Assembly: GCF_014982855.1 (NCBI RefSeq)
Contig: NZ_JADCKF010000002.1
Coordinates: forward strand, 297,555-361,554
Source of the DNA: Pseudoflavonifractor gallinarum
GTDB taxonomy: Bacteria > Bacillota > Clostridia > Oscillospirales > Oscillospiraceae
Direction of reading: 5' to 3'
DNA length: 64,000 bases
Shown here: positions 36,426 to 45,594 of the stretch, piece after piece
Numbering within the stretch: the stretch's first letter is position 1
Layout: each line of letters begins with the position of its first letter
Translations under genes and position numbers: made by a program
Notes under the pieces: generated by a model
What the model saw: only the letters and a program-made list of their open reading frames with translations
Databases searched by the model: none
Told to the model about the DNA's origin: nothing

Positions 36426-37232
36426 ATGCTGCTCACCACACAGGGGATCATCCTGCGGGAGGTCAATTACAAGGAATCGGACAAGATCCTCACCGTACTC
36501 ACCCGGAGCGGGGGGAAGGTGACGGTCAAGGCCAGGGGCTGCCGCCGGAAGGGGAGCCGCCTGGCCGCCTCCACCCAGCTGCTGGTCTACTCGGAGATGA
36601 CCCTCTTCTCCTACCGGGACCACTATACCCTCAACGAGGCCGAGCCGCTGGAGCTCTTCTGGGGCGTGCGCTCCGACGTGGAGAAGGTGGCCCTGGGCTC
36701 CTACTTTGCCGAGGTGCTGGAGGCGGTGGTGGGGGAGGAGCAGCCCGATCCCGCCGTGCTCTCCCTCCTCCTCAATGCCCTCTACGCGCTGGACCGGCTG
36801 AACAAGCCCCTGCCGCTGGTCAAGGCGGCCTTTGAGCTCAAGCTCCTCTCCCTCATCGGGTATGAGCCGCTGCTGGACGCCTGCGCCGTCTGCGGCGTGC
36901 CCGAGCCGGAGGACGCCCGCTTTCAGCTGGTGGACGGGGTGCTGCTGTGTGCTCGCTGCCGCGGGGGCGGGGAGGGACTCTCCGTCCCGGTGAGCCCGGG
37001 GGTGCTGGCCGCCATGCGCCATGTGGTGTACGGCGACCCCAAGCGGCTCTTTTCCTTTGCACTGGGGGAGGAGGGGCTGCGGCAGCTGGGGCGTGTGAGC
37101 GAGCGGTTTCTGACCACGCAGCTGGACCGGGGCTTTCGCACCCTGGACTTTTATAAGAATCTGGCCTTTCCCATACCCGGGCTCAGCCCGGCGGCGGGGG
37201 GCAACGACCAACAGGAGAACCGATCAGTATGA
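36426..37232 (+). CDS. recO: DNA repair protein RecO
   Basis: 268 aa. Loads RecA at gaps with RecF/RecR. The N-terminal OB fold starts TTQGIILREVNYKESDKILTV. The C-terminal helical domain carries a zinc site of two CxxC pairs (CAVCG near residue 157 and CARC near 176). A GGGAAAGGG site precedes the ATG. It overlaps the nitroreductase gene by 4 nt. Confidence 0.94.
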   Translation: MLLTTQGIILREVNYKESDKILTVLTRSGGKVTVKARGCRRKGSRLAASTQLLVYSEMTLFSYRDHYTLNEAEPLELFWGVRSDVEKVALGSYFAEVLEAVVGEEQPDPAVLSLLLNALYALDRLNKPLPLVKAAFELKLLSLIGYEPLLDACAVCGVPEPEDARFQLVDGVLLCARCRGGGEGLSVPVSPGVLAAMRHVVYGDPKRLFSFALGEEGLRQLGRVSERFLTTQLDRGFRTLDFYKNLAFPIPGLSPAAGGNDQQENRSV

Positions 37233-37720
37233 ACAGTATTTTTCAGCGGGTAAGCGTACGTAAATTTCAGGACAAGCCGGTGACCGACGCCCAGGTGGAG
37301 CAGCTTCTCCGGGCGGCCATGGCGGCTCCCTCCGCCACCAACCAGCAGCCCTGGGAGTTCTATGTGGTGCGGGACCGGGGGCTGCTGGAGCAGTTGTCCC
37401 AGTGTCATGCCTATTCCATGTGTGCCAAAAACGCACCCATGGCCGTCGTGCCCTGTTACCGGAAGGACGCGGCCCATCCGGAGTATGCCCAGATCGACCT
37501 GAGCGCCGCCACCGAAAACATCCTGCTGGAGGCGGTGGAGCTGGGGCTGGGCGCTGTCTGGCTGGGCATCGCCCCGGTTCCGGAGCGAATGGATAAGATG
37601 CGGGAGATCCTGAATCTGCCCGATCATCTGGAGGCCTTCGCCATCGTGCCTGTGGGCTATCCCGAGCGGGAGAAGGCCCAGCAGGACCGCTATGACCCGG
37701 CGCGGGTCCACTGCCTGTAA
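37229..37720 (+). CDS. Nitroreductase-family flavoprotein
   Basis: 163 aa, a short member of the FMN-dependent nitroreductase family. The start SVRKFQDKPVTDAQVEQLLRAAMAAPSATNQQPWEF is the family's FMN-binding signature, and LGLGAVWLGIAP marks the second half. Substrate unknown. Its ATG overlaps the recO stop (ATGA), with AGGAGA at 37212-37217 as the ribosome site. Confidence 0.9.
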   Translation: MNSIFQRVSVRKFQDKPVTDAQVEQLLRAAMAAPSATNQQPWEFYVVRDRGLLEQLSQCHAYSMCAKNAPMAVVPCYRKDAAHPEYAQIDLSAATENILLEAVELGLGAVWLGIAPVPERMDKMREILNLPDHLEAFAIVPVGYPEREKAQQDRYDPARVHCL

Positions 37721-37759
37721 GGACGGGCGCCGGGAAACCGATTGGAGTATATCGAAACT

Positions 37760-40141
37760 ATGACAGATCTATTTGAAAAATCCATACAGACGCTGGAGCT
37801 GCCCCGGGTGCTGGAGCGCCTGGCCGAGCAGGCGGTGACGGCCGAGGGTAAGGAGCGCTGCGCCGCCCTGCGTCCCCTCACCGACGCCGACGACGTGAAG
37901 CGGCGTCTGGCCGAGACCACGGCGGCGGTGGAGCTGATGACCCTGAGCGGGACGCCCTCCTTCTCCGGCGTGAAGCCGGTGGGAGCTTCCCTACAGCGGG
38001 CCAATATGGGGGGTGCCCTCAACACCCGGGAGCTGCTGGACATCGCGGCCGTCCTGCGTGCCGCCCGCAGCGCCAAGGAGTACGCCGACGGCCGGGCGGG
38101 CGGGGAGAAGCGGACCTGCATCGACCACCTCTTCGCCTCCCTGACCCCCAACCGCTATCTGGAGGAGAAGATCACCGGCTCCATCGTGGGAGAGGATGAG
38201 ATCGCCGACTCGGCCAGTCCCGAGCTGGCCTCCATCCGCCGCCACATCCGTTCCACCGCCAGCAAGGTGCGGGACATCCTCAACAAGCTCATCTCCTCCA
38301 ACCAGGCCAAGTACCTTCAGGAGGCCATCATCACCCAGCGCAACGACCGCTATGTGGTGCCCGTGAAGTCGGAGCACAAGAACGAGGTGCCCGGACTGGT
38401 CCACGACGTGTCCTCCTCGGGTTCCACCTTCTTCATTGAGCCCATGGGCGTGGTCAAGGCCAACAACGAGCTCCGGGAGCTCCAGGCCCGGGAGGAAAAG
38501 GAGATCGAGCGCATCCTGGCCGAGCTCTCCGCCGAGTGCGCCTCCTACCGGGAGGACATCGCCCAGAACTACGACCTGCTCATCCTGCTGGATGTGATCT
38601 TTGCCCGGGCCAAGCTCTCCTACCGGATGAAGGGAGCCGAGCCCAGGATCGTCTCCCGGGGGATCTACCTCCGCCGGGCCCGCCATCCCCTGCTGGACCC
38701 CAACAAGGCGGTGCCCAACGACCTGATGCTGGGGGAGGAGTTTGACACCCTGGTCATCACCGGCCCCAACACCGGCGGTAAGACGGTCACCCTCAAGACC
38801 ATTGGCCTCCTGGTCCTCATGGCCCAGTGCGGCCTCCACATCCCTGTGGACGGGGACAGCCACATCCAGGTGTTCTCCCGGGTGCTGGCCGACGTGGGAG
38901 ACGAGCAGTCCATTGCCCAGAGCCTGTCCACTTTCTCCTCCCACATGGTGAACATTGTGGGCATTCTGGAGGCGGCCGACGACGAGACCCTCATCCTCTT
39001 CGATGAGCTGGGAGCGGGCACCGACCCCATCGAGGGCGCGGCCCTGGCCGCCGCCATCATCGAGAGCGCCCGGGAACTGGGGGCCCTGGTGGCGGCCACC
39101 ACCCACTATGCCGAGCTCAAGGTGTACGCCATGACCACCAAGGGGGTGGAGAACGCCTCCTGCGAGTTCAATGTGGACTCTCTGGCCCCCACGTACCGGC
39201 TGCTCATCGGCATCCCCGGCAAGTCCAACGCCTTTGCCATCTCGGAGCGGCTGGGCCTGCCCAAGCACATCATCCAGAAGGCCGCCGACCGGCTGGACGC
39301 GGAGAATGTCCGCTTTGAGGACGTCCTCACCCAGCTGGATGAGCAGCGCCAGCAGATGGAACAGGAGAAGGAGAATGCCGCCAAGCTCCGCCGGGAGATG
39401 GAGAACTCCGCCAAGGTGGCCCGGGAGTACCGGGAGAAGCTGGAGCAGGAGCGGGCCAAGGCGGTGGAGAAGGCCCAGGCCGAGGCCCGGCGCATCCTGG
39501 AGGAGGCCCGGGAGACCGCCGACCAGGTCTTCCAGGAGCTCAACGACATGCGAAAGCGCCAGCGCAAGGAGGAGGACTGGCAGCGGGTCAACGAGGCCCG
39601 CTCCGGCCTGAAGCACCGGCTGAACGAGGCCGAGGACAAGCTGGGCCGCCGGAAGGAGACCCCCGCGCCGCCCCCCACCCGGCCTGCCAAGGCCGGCGAC
39701 ACGGTGGAGCTGGTCAAAATGGGCACCCAGGCCACCGTCCTGAGCGTCAACAAGGACGGCTCCCTCCAGCTCCAGGCCGGCATCCTGAAGATCACCGCCA
39801 AGCAGAGCGAGGTCCGGGTGGTGGAGGGCGAGAGCCAGACCAAGAAGGAGGCCCAGAAGGTCATCCGCCGGGCCGAGCACAAGCTGCGCAGCCTGGGCGC
39901 CTCGCCCGAGGTGGACCTGCGGGGCATGATGACCGACGAGGCCGTGGGCGCGCTGGACATCTTCCTGGACAACGCCGTCATGGGCCGCCTGACCGAGGTG
40001 GTGGTCATCCACGGCAAGGGCACCGGCGCGGTGCGCAAGGCGGTGCGGGAGCACCTCAAGCGCAGCCGCTATGTGAAGTCCTTCCGGCCCGGCCGCTACG
40101 GCGAGGGCGAGGACGGCGTCACCGTGGTGGAGCTGAAGTAA
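37760..40141 (+). CDS. mutS2: Endonuclease MutS2 / ribosome rescue factor
   Basis: 793 aa. MutS-like ATPase with Walker A GPNTGGKTVTLK near residue 334 and Walker B DELGAGTDPIEGAAL, then a long coiled coil (~510-640). The C-terminal Smr endonuclease domain has the VDLRGM and VIHGKGTGAVRKAV motifs. It is implicated in suppressing recombination and in splitting collided ribosomes (family knowledge). The ATG at 37760 is preferred, with GGAG at 37745-37748; an in-frame TTG at 37742 lacks one. Confidence 0.95.
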   Translation: MTDLFEKSIQTLELPRVLERLAEQAVTAEGKERCAALRPLTDADDVKRRLAETTAAVELMTLSGTPSFSGVKPVGASLQRANMGGALNTRELLDIAAVLRAARSAKEYADGRAGGEKRTCIDHLFASLTPNRYLEEKITGSIVGEDEIADSASPELASIRRHIRSTASKVRDILNKLISSNQAKYLQEAIITQRNDRYVVPVKSEHKNEVPGLVHDVSSSGSTFFIEPMGVVKANNELRELQAREEKEIERILAELSAECASYREDIAQNYDLLILLDVIFARAKLSYRMKGAEPRIVSRGIYLRRARHPLLDPNKAVPNDLMLGEEFDTLVITGPNTGGKTVTLKTIGLLVLMAQCGLHIPVDGDSHIQVFSRVLADVGDEQSIAQSLSTFSSHMVNIVGILEAADDETLILFDELGAGTDPIEGAALAAAIIESARELGALVAATTHYAELKVYAMTTKGVENASCEFNVDSLAPTYRLLIGIPGKSNAFAISERLGLPKHIIQKAADRLDAENVRFEDVLTQLDEQRQQMEQEKENAAKLRREMENSAKVAREYREKLEQERAKAVEKAQAEARRILEEARETADQVFQELNDMRKRQRKEEDWQRVNEARSGLKHRLNEAEDKLGRRKETPAPPPTRPAKAGDTVELVKMGTQATVLSVNKDGSLQLQAGILKITAKQSEVRVVEGESQTKKEAQKVIRRAEHKLRSLGASPEVDLRGMMTDEAVGALDIFLDNAVMGRLTEVVVIHGKGTGAVRKAVREHLKRSRYVKSFRPGRYGEGEDGVTVVELK

Positions 40142-40247
40142 TCGACGGATATTGAAAGGAACGTCCGCCTGTGACAAACAGATGACTCTTTTCCATGCTT
40201 GCGTGGAAAGGAGCGACATGGTTCGCTGGAATTTGTGTAAAATGTCA

Positions 40248-40276
40248 TTGACGGGTTGGGACAAATTTGATATTCT
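40248..40276 (+). promoter_or_regulatory. Promoter of the HPr gene
   Basis: TTGACG (40248-40253), 17 nt, TATTCT (40271-40276), about 40 nt before the ATG. The surrounding gap is markedly AT-richer than the flanking genes. Confidence 0.8.
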
Positions 40277-40317
40277 ATATTACAGAGTATGCAAGTGCAT
40301 ATGGGGAGGAAACGCTT

Positions 40318-40581
40318 ATGTATATGAAAGAGGCAGTGGTGAACAACCAGGTCGGTCTGCATGCGCGTCCGGCGACGTTTTTCATCCAGAAGGCCAATGA
40401 GTTCAAGAGCTCCATCTGGGTCGAGAAGGAGGAGCGCCGGGTGAACGCTAAGAGTCTGCTGGGTGTGCTCTCCCTTGGTATCGTGAAGGGCACCTCCATC
40501 AACCTGATCGCGGACGGCCCCGATGAAAAGGAAGCTGTGGAGGCTCTCATCGAGCTGATCAGCTCCAATTTCTCCGAGTAA
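40318..40581 (+). CDS. HPr-family phosphocarrier protein
   Basis: 87 aa. Using the ATG at 40318, the phosphoryl-accepting histidine in GLHARPAT is exactly H15. The serine in NAKSLLGVLSLG is exactly S46, the site HPr kinase phosphorylates in Firmicutes for catabolite control. So both PTS transfer and CcpA co-repression are possible. GGGGAGG at 40303-40309 is 8 nt before the start. It is monocistronic with its own promoter and terminator. Confidence 0.92.
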   Translation: MYMKEAVVNNQVGLHARPATFFIQKANEFKSSIWVEKEERRVNAKSLLGVLSLGIVKGTSINLIADGPDEKEAVEALIELISSNFSE

Positions 40582-40600
40582 TCTTTATGCGCACAAGAAA

Positions 40601-40628
40601 AAAGCGCCGCTGACCGCGGCGCTTTTTT
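40601..40628 (+). terminator. Intrinsic terminator of the HPr gene
   Basis: AAAGCGCCGC / GCGGCGCTTT (40601-40610 and 40616-40625) around TGACC, followed by a T run. Confidence 0.93.
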
Positions 40629-40665
40629 TCAACCGTTTTCCTGGGATGTCCTCCAGAGGTGGAAT

Positions 40666-42525
40666 ATGACCTTTGACGAACTGAAAGAAAAAGCCCACAG
40701 CCTGCCCCTCCAGCCCGGCGTGTACATCATGCAGGACGCCAAAAACACGGTCATCTACGTGGGGAAGGCCAAGGCCCTGAAAAATCGGGTCAGCCAGTAC
40801 TTTGCCAATCTGGCCTCCCACACGGAAAAGACCCGGGCCATGGTCAGCCAGATCGACCATTTCGACGTCATCGTGGCCGACTCCGAGTTTGAGGCCCTGG
40901 TGCTGGAAAACGCCCTCATCAAGCGGCACCAGCCCCACTATAACATCCTGCTCAAGGATGGAAAGGGCTATCCCTATGTCCGGCTCTCGGTTCAGGACGC
41001 CTATCCCCGCTTTTCCCTGGTGGGCAAGGTGGCGGAGGACGGGGCGCGGTATTTCGGGCCCTTTGCCAGCCGGGGGAATACCCAGGCCATCCTGGACGCC
41101 ATCTGCGCCGCCCTGCGCCTGCCCACCTGTGCCCGGGTCTTCCCCCGGGACATCGGAAAGGGCCGTCCCTGCCTCAATTACCACATGGGACGGTGCGACG
41201 GCTACTGCCGGAAGGACATGGACCAGTCCCGCTATGGGGAGGCCATCGAACAGGCGGTGCGCCTTCTGGAGGGAAAGTTCCAGGAGGTGGGGGAGGAGAT
41301 CCGCGCCGAGATGGAGCGGGCCGCCGAGGAGCTGCGCTTTGAGCGGGCTGCCCAGCTGCGGGACCGCTATCGGGCCATCGAGCTGCTGGGAAAGCGGCAG
41401 AAGGTGGTGGCGGGCAGTCTGGCCGACACCGACGTGGTGGGCTTTCACCGGGGAGAGGCCAAGAGCTGCTTTGTGGTCCTCCACTATGTGGACGGGGAGC
41501 TGGCCGCCAAGGACTGGGACCTGCTGGAGACCCCCATGGAGGAGGACGAGGGGGATGTGATCTCCGCCCTGGTGCGGGGGTTCTATGGGGGCCGGGGGGA
41601 CCTGCCCCGGCAGATCCTGCTGCCCTGTGAGCTGGAGGACGAGGTGCCCATCACCCGGATGCTCTCCGAGCAGGCCGGCCGGCGGGTGCATCTCATCACA
41701 CCCCAGCGGGGGGCCAAGATGGATCTCATCCGCCTGGCCACCAAGAACGCCGTGGAGGAGGTGGCCCGGGCCACCTCCCGGGAGGAGCGCCAGAGCAAGC
41801 GCATGGAGCTGCTGGGAAAGCTCCTGGATCTGCCCGAGCCTCCGCACCGCATCGAGGCCTATGACATCTCCAACACCGGCAGCGACGACATCGTGGCCTC
41901 CATGACGGTCTTTGTGGATGGAAAGCCCCGCAAGCGGGATTACCGCCACTTCAAGCTCCGGGACATGGACGGGCCGGACGACTATGCCTCCATGGAGCAG
42001 GTGCTGACCCGGCGGTTCCGGCGCTATCTGGACGGGGACGAGAAGTTTGATCAGAAGCCCGACCTCCTCTTCATCGACGGCGGGACCACCCACGCCCGGG
42101 TGGCGGCCGGGGTGCTGGAGCGGATGGAGCTCTCCATTCCGGTGTACGGCATGGTGAAGGACGACCGCCACCGGACCCGTGCCCTGGTCACCCCGGCCGG
42201 GGAGGAGATCGGTATTCAGGGCAATCCCGCCCTCTTCTCCCTGGTGGGACAGATCCAGGAGGAGACCCACCGCTTTGCCATCGAATTCAACCGCCTCCAG
42301 CGGAAGGGGCGGGTCCGGGGCTCCGAGCTGGACCAGATCCCGGGCGTAGGGGAGAAGCGGCGCAGTGAGCTGCTGCGCCACTTCAAGAGCATCAAAAACA
42401 TCCGGGCCGCCACAGTGGAGGAGCTGGAAAACGTAGTGCCCAGAAATGCGGCCCAGGCGGTCTATGCGCACTTCCACCCCCGGCAGGAGCCGGAGGGGCA
42501 GACCCATCAACCAGGAAAGGAATGA
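40666..42525 (+). CDS. uvrC: UvrABC system protein C
   Basis: 619 aa. Makes the two incisions of nucleotide excision repair. It has an N-terminal GIY-YIG domain (PGVYIMQDAKNTVIYVGKAK), a conserved cysteine-containing segment (CLNYHMGRCDGYC), a UVR motif (~200-235), an RNase H-like UvrC domain with DISNTG and FIDGG, and C-terminal HhH motifs (LDQIPGVGEKRRSELL). It starts a four-gene set ending at 44080. Confidence 0.96.
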   Translation: MTFDELKEKAHSLPLQPGVYIMQDAKNTVIYVGKAKALKNRVSQYFANLASHTEKTRAMVSQIDHFDVIVADSEFEALVLENALIKRHQPHYNILLKDGKGYPYVRLSVQDAYPRFSLVGKVAEDGARYFGPFASRGNTQAILDAICAALRLPTCARVFPRDIGKGRPCLNYHMGRCDGYCRKDMDQSRYGEAIEQAVRLLEGKFQEVGEEIRAEMERAAEELRFERAAQLRDRYRAIELLGKRQKVVAGSLADTDVVGFHRGEAKSCFVVLHYVDGELAAKDWDLLETPMEEDEGDVISALVRGFYGGRGDLPRQILLPCELEDEVPITRMLSEQAGRRVHLITPQRGAKMDLIRLATKNAVEEVARATSREERQSKRMELLGKLLDLPEPPHRIEAYDISNTGSDDIVASMTVFVDGKPRKRDYRHFKLRDMDGPDDYASMEQVLTRRFRRYLDGDEKFDQKPDLLFIDGGTTHARVAAGVLERMELSIPVYGMVKDDRHRTRALVTPAGEEIGIQGNPALFSLVGQIQEETHRFAIEFNRLQRKGRVRGSELDQIPGVGEKRRSELLRHFKSIKNIRAATVEELENVVPRNAAQAVYAHFHPRQEPEGQTHQPGKE

Positions 42526-42531
42526 AGCGAT

Positions 42532-43077
42532 ATGCGCGTGATATCGGGAGAGGCCCGGGGACGTCGGCTCAAGGAGCTGAGCGGCATGGAGACCCGGCCC
42601 ACCACCGACAAGGTGAAAGAATCCATTTTCAATATTGTACAGTTTGACATCGAGGGGCGCAAGGTGCTGGACCTGTTCGGCGGAACGGGCCAGCTGGGCA
42701 TCGAGGCCCTGTCCCGGGGAGCGGCGGAGTGTACCTTTGTGGACCTGCGCCGGGAGGCGGCCGCCCTCATCCGGGAGAACCTGAAGGCTACCCGTCTGGA
42801 GGAGCGGGGCAAGGTGGTCCAGGGGGATTCTCTGTCCTTCCTGCTCACCTGCCGGCAGAAATACGACCTGATTTTCCTGGACCCGCCCTATGCTTCCGGC
42901 CTGCTGGAAAAGGCCCTGGAACAGATCGCTGCAATTGACATCCTTTCGGAACATGGTATAATGGTCTGCGAAAGTGCGGCCGAACAGGCCCTTCCCGCTC
43001 TGGCTGAGCCCTATCAGAAGGGCAGGGAGTACCGTTACGGCAAAATCAAGATTACCCTGTACCGGCGCGGACTGTAA
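42532..43077 (+). CDS. rsmD: 16S rRNA (guanine-966-N2)-methyltransferase RsmD
   Basis: 181 aa. SAM-dependent methyltransferase. It begins MRVISGEARGRRLKELSG, has the SAM-binding LDLFGGTGQLGIEALSRGA loop and the catalytic DPPY motif (FLDPPYASGLL). It is usually next to coaD, as here. AGGAAAGGAA in the end of uvrC provides the ribosome site. Confidence 0.95.
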   Translation: MRVISGEARGRRLKELSGMETRPTTDKVKESIFNIVQFDIEGRKVLDLFGGTGQLGIEALSRGAAECTFVDLRREAAALIRENLKATRLEERGKVVQGDSLSFLLTCRQKYDLIFLDPPYASGLLEKALEQIAAIDILSEHGIMVCESAAEQALPALAEPYQKGREYRYGKIKITLYRRGL

Positions 43078-43109
43078 CGGACGTCCGCGGGGGAGGAGAG
43101 AGTTATCCC

Positions 43110-43607
43110 TTGAAGACTGCGATTTATCCTGGAAGCTTTGATCCCATTACGCTGGGCCATCTGAATATCATCAAGCGGGCGGCGGTGTGCTTTGACAAGC
43201 TGATCGTCTGCGTGATGGTGAATTCCGACAAACTCCACACGGGCCTCTTCACCCCGCCCGAGCGGGCGGAGCTCATCCGCAAAGTGGTGTACAAGCTGCC
43301 CAATGTGGAGGTGGACTGGTCCACGACCCTCCTGGCGGAGTACGCCAGGGAGCGGAAGGCCTGCACCCTGGTGAAGGGCCTGCGGGCGGTATCGGACTAT
43401 GAGAACGAGCTGCAAATGGCTCTGCTCAACCGAAAGCTCAATCCCAGACTGGATACCATGCTGATGCCGTCCAGCGCGAAATACACCTATATCAGCTCCA
43501 GTGTGGTGAAGGAAATGGCCCGCTACGGGGCCGACCTCTCGGACTTCGTGCCCAGGGAGATCATCGACGATGTGAACGAACGAATGAGACAGAGGAGGGG
43601 AGAGTAA
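43110..43607 (+). CDS. coaD: Phosphopantetheine adenylyltransferase CoaD
   Basis: 165 aa. Penultimate step of coenzyme A synthesis. YPGSFDPITLGHLNII carries the nucleotidyltransferase T/HxGH motif, and KGLRAVSDYENELQMALLN and YISSSVVKEMARYG are conserved. The start is a TTG at 43110, supported by GGGGAGGAGAG at 43090-43100 and by the fact that homology begins at this codon. The stop overlaps the next ATG by 1 nt. Confidence 0.95.
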   Translation: MKTAIYPGSFDPITLGHLNIIKRAAVCFDKLIVCVMVNSDKLHTGLFTPPERAELIRKVVYKLPNVEVDWSTTLLAEYARERKACTLVKGLRAVSDYENELQMALLNRKLNPRLDTMLMPSSAKYTYISSSVVKEMARYGADLSDFVPREIIDDVNERMRQRRGE

Positions 43608-44080
43608 TGGCCAGCGGTGTGGAAGAACTGATGGACCTGCTCTATCAACTGATCGACGAGGCCAAGGGCGTGCCCCTGAGCAGTGACAAGTGCATCATCG
43701 AGCGGGACAAGGCGCTGGACCTTCTGGATGAGATCCGGGGCCAATTCCCCATGGAGCTGAGCGAGGCCAAGAAGCTGATCGCCAGCCGGAACGACTATAT
43801 CGCCTCCGCCAAGCGGGAGGCCGACCTTATCAAGCGCCAGGCCGAGGACCGGGCCAAGCAGATCCTGGCCGAGGATGAGCTGACCGCCCAGGCCAAGCAG
43901 CGGGGCAACGAGATGCTCCGCCAGGCGGAGGAGCGCAGCCGGGAGCTGCGTCAGGCCGCCAACGCCTACTGTGAGGACGCCCTGCGCCGCACGGAAGAGG
44001 CAGTGGCCGAGGCCTATGACGAGATCAAGAAGTCCCGTGCCCGGTTCCGCAGCGCCGCCTCCAGCATGGGCAATAAATAA
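43607..44080 (+). CDS. Coiled-coil protein of unknown function following coaD
   Basis: 157 aa, soluble and almost wholly helical. Residues ~65-140 form a long charged heptad-like stretch (READLIKRQAEDRAKQILAEDE onward) resembling ATP synthase subunit b/E-type stalks. Similar genes follow coaD in many Clostridia. Overlap of stop and start (TAATG) shows coupled translation with coaD. No function is known. It lacks the membrane anchor expected of an F-type b subunit. Confidence 0.75.
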   Translation: MASGVEELMDLLYQLIDEAKGVPLSSDKCIIERDKALDLLDEIRGQFPMELSEAKKLIASRNDYIASAKREADLIKRQAEDRAKQILAEDELTAQAKQRGNEMLRQAEERSRELRQAANAYCEDALRRTEEAVAEAYDEIKKSRARFRSAASSMGNK

Positions 44081-44088
44081 ATGCAAAG

Positions 44089-44134
44089 AAACGCTCCCCC
44101 TTCCGGGTTGTTCGGAAGAGGGAGCGTTTTTTGT
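44089..44134 (+). terminator. Intrinsic terminator of the uvrC-rsmD-coaD operon
   Basis: AAACGCTCCC pairs with GGGAGCGTTT (44089-44098 and 44120-44129), with an inner TTCCG/CGGAA stem, followed by T runs. Confidence 0.9.
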
Positions 44135-44154
44135 TTTTTGGCCGGGGGAGAGGA

Positions 44155-44790
44155 TCAGTCCTCCCGGGGCGGATAGAGCTTTTTGCGGTAATAGCCCTGG
44201 GCCTGGTAGATAGGGGCCAGGGGATTGTGTCCGGTGACCCGGTCCTTGACGGCGAGGACCGAGGCGGGACCCTCCAGGTATTTCAGGATCAGAGTGTCAT
44301 GCCCCACGCACAGACCCAGCAGCAGGTTGAAGTCGGTGCGGGCCTCGTTGAGGACCAGTGCCTGCGCAATGGGATTGCACATGACCTCGTCTGCACAGCC
44401 CCGGACGGTCTCCTGGTCACTCAGGCCCAGATCCCGCTTGGGGTGACAGCCGTTTTTACAGATGGCGGAGCAGACCTCAAAGCCGTGGTACTCCAGGATC
44501 TTGGTCAGCTCGTGGGCCTCCCGCCACAGCCCGGTGCAGAAGGCCAGACCGATCTTGTGACAGCCCATCTTCTTCAAAAAGAGGATGGTTTCCTCCACCC
44601 GGGTAAGGCGGCCATACCCCTCCGCCTCCACCTGGGCGGCCGTGCGGGCCAGCCTCTGGTTTTCCTCCTCCGCCAGAAGGGACATGGCCTGCTCCTGGAG
44701 CGGGCCGGCACAGCTGGGGCAGTCCACAGGCGGGTGCTCCAAAACGCCCCCCGCGCAGGAGTGGGGGGCACAGTTGGCACAGTGACTCAT
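44155..44790 (-). CDS. DUF1847-family cysteine-rich metal-binding protein
   Basis: 211 aa. The N-terminus has a cysteine-rich motif (CANCAPHSC, then CPSC), and more cysteines occur in AICKNGCHP and VMCNPIAQA, which suggests a metal centre. KIGLAFCTGLWREA, CNPIAQALVLNEA and DFNLLLGLCVGHDTL are typical of DUF1847, an uncharacterised family of anaerobes. GGAGGAAA at 44795-44803 supports the start. It is convergent with the coaD operon. Confidence 0.85.
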   Translation of the reverse strand: MSHCANCAPHSCAGGVLEHPPVDCPSCAGPLQEQAMSLLAEEENQRLARTAAQVEAEGYGRLTRVEETILFLKKMGCHKIGLAFCTGLWREAHELTKILEYHGFEVCSAICKNGCHPKRDLGLSDQETVRGCADEVMCNPIAQALVLNEARTDFNLLLGLCVGHDTLILKYLEGPASVLAVKDRVTGHNPLAPIYQAQGYYRKKLYPPRED

Positions 44791-45007
44791 CCGATTTCCT
44801 CCTTCCAGTCCTGTATACGCAGGATGGGATTCTGTCCCATCTTACCATGTTTGGGCCGGAAAGTCACGGTTCTTACAAAATTATGCCAGATTCCGGAGCG
44901 AAAGAGGACGGGGATATTATTTAAATCGAACGTATGTTTTTGTGCTGAAAACCGTGAAATTTTCCCGAAAAGACGGAACTTTTTTGAAAAAAAGAAATAG
45001 AAAATAC

Positions 45008-45036
45008 TTGCAATTTGGTTACAGAGCCTTTATACT
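45008..45036 (+). promoter_or_regulatory. Promoter of the mraZ/dcw operon
   Basis: TTGCAA (45008-45013), 17 nt, TATACT (45031-45036), about 70 nt before mraZ. Close to consensus and immediately upstream of the MraZ box repeats. Confidence 0.88.
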
Positions 45037-45047
45037 AAGAAACAGAG

Positions 45048-45072
45048 TGGAGCAGAATGGAGGAATAGGGAG
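45048..45072 (+). promoter_or_regulatory. Probable MraZ operator (three direct repeats)
   Basis: TGGAG (45048-45052), TGGAG (45058-45062) and GGGAG (45068-45072) are spaced exactly 5 nt apart, i.e. a 10-bp period, just downstream of the -10 of the mraZ promoter. MraZ in other bacteria binds tandem TGGG/GTGG-like boxes separated by 5 nt and represses its own operon. Autoregulation here is therefore an inference from position and spacing. Confidence 0.72.
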
Positions 45073-45107
45073 CAAAATCCCATTCCGGTGAGGGGAGTGA
45101 GCGGAGC

Positions 45108-45545
45108 ATGACCGGCACCTACGAGCATACCCTGGATGCCAAGGGCCGCATGTTCCTGCCAGCCAAGCTCCGGGAGGAGCTGGGCCCCAGCTTCCACGTG
45201 GCGGTGGGCGCCAATCGCGACGCCGCCGGCATCTGCAAATACCTGGTGATGTATCCGGACGCCACCTGGCGCCGCTTACAGGAGCGGGTGGCCGAGCTGC
45301 CCAGCAGCCAGGCGGCCGCCATGGATGTGATCTTCGGCAACGCCGCCCGGTGTGAGCCGGACAGCCAGTGGCGGATCCTGATCCCCCAGGATCTGCGGGA
45401 CTATGCGGGGCTCACCCGGGACATCGTCGTGGTGGGCAACAATGACAAGGCCAAGATCTGGGACGCCCAGGCTTGGAATGAGAAGAAGAAGCGCGAGCTC
45501 ACCCCGGAGCAGGTGGCGGAGACCATGCTCCTGCTGGGGCTTTGA
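45108..45545 (+). CDS. mraZ: Transcriptional regulator MraZ
   Basis: 145 aa. AbrB-like double-domain DNA-binding protein that forms a ring and represses the division and wall cluster. The N-terminal GTYEHTLDAKGRMFLPAKLREELG and the second-copy DSQWRILIPQDLRDYAGL show the two SpoVT/AbrB repeats. The start is supported by GAGGGGAG about 10 nt upstream. First gene of the dcw cluster. Confidence 0.95.
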   Translation: MTGTYEHTLDAKGRMFLPAKLREELGPSFHVAVGANRDAAGICKYLVMYPDATWRRLQERVAELPSSQAAAMDVIFGNAARCEPDSQWRILIPQDLRDYAGLTRDIVVVGNNDKAKIWDAQAWNEKKKRELTPEQVAETMLLLGL

Positions 45546-45594
45546 GCTCGGGCAGAGAAGATACAGAGATACGTAGAGAGGAGACCGCTCCGGT

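Larger units (their letters stand above)
44791..45107. promoter_or_regulatory. Intergenic region between DUF1847 gene and mraZ
   Basis: 317 nt with no gene seen. Near the left end is a short palindrome, GATGGGA/TCCCATC (44823-44829 and 44835-44841), just upstream of the DUF1847 gene, possibly an operator. The right part carries the mraZ promoter and MraZ boxes, listed separately. The middle (44925-45000) is AT-rich with nothing recognised. Confidence 0.4.
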
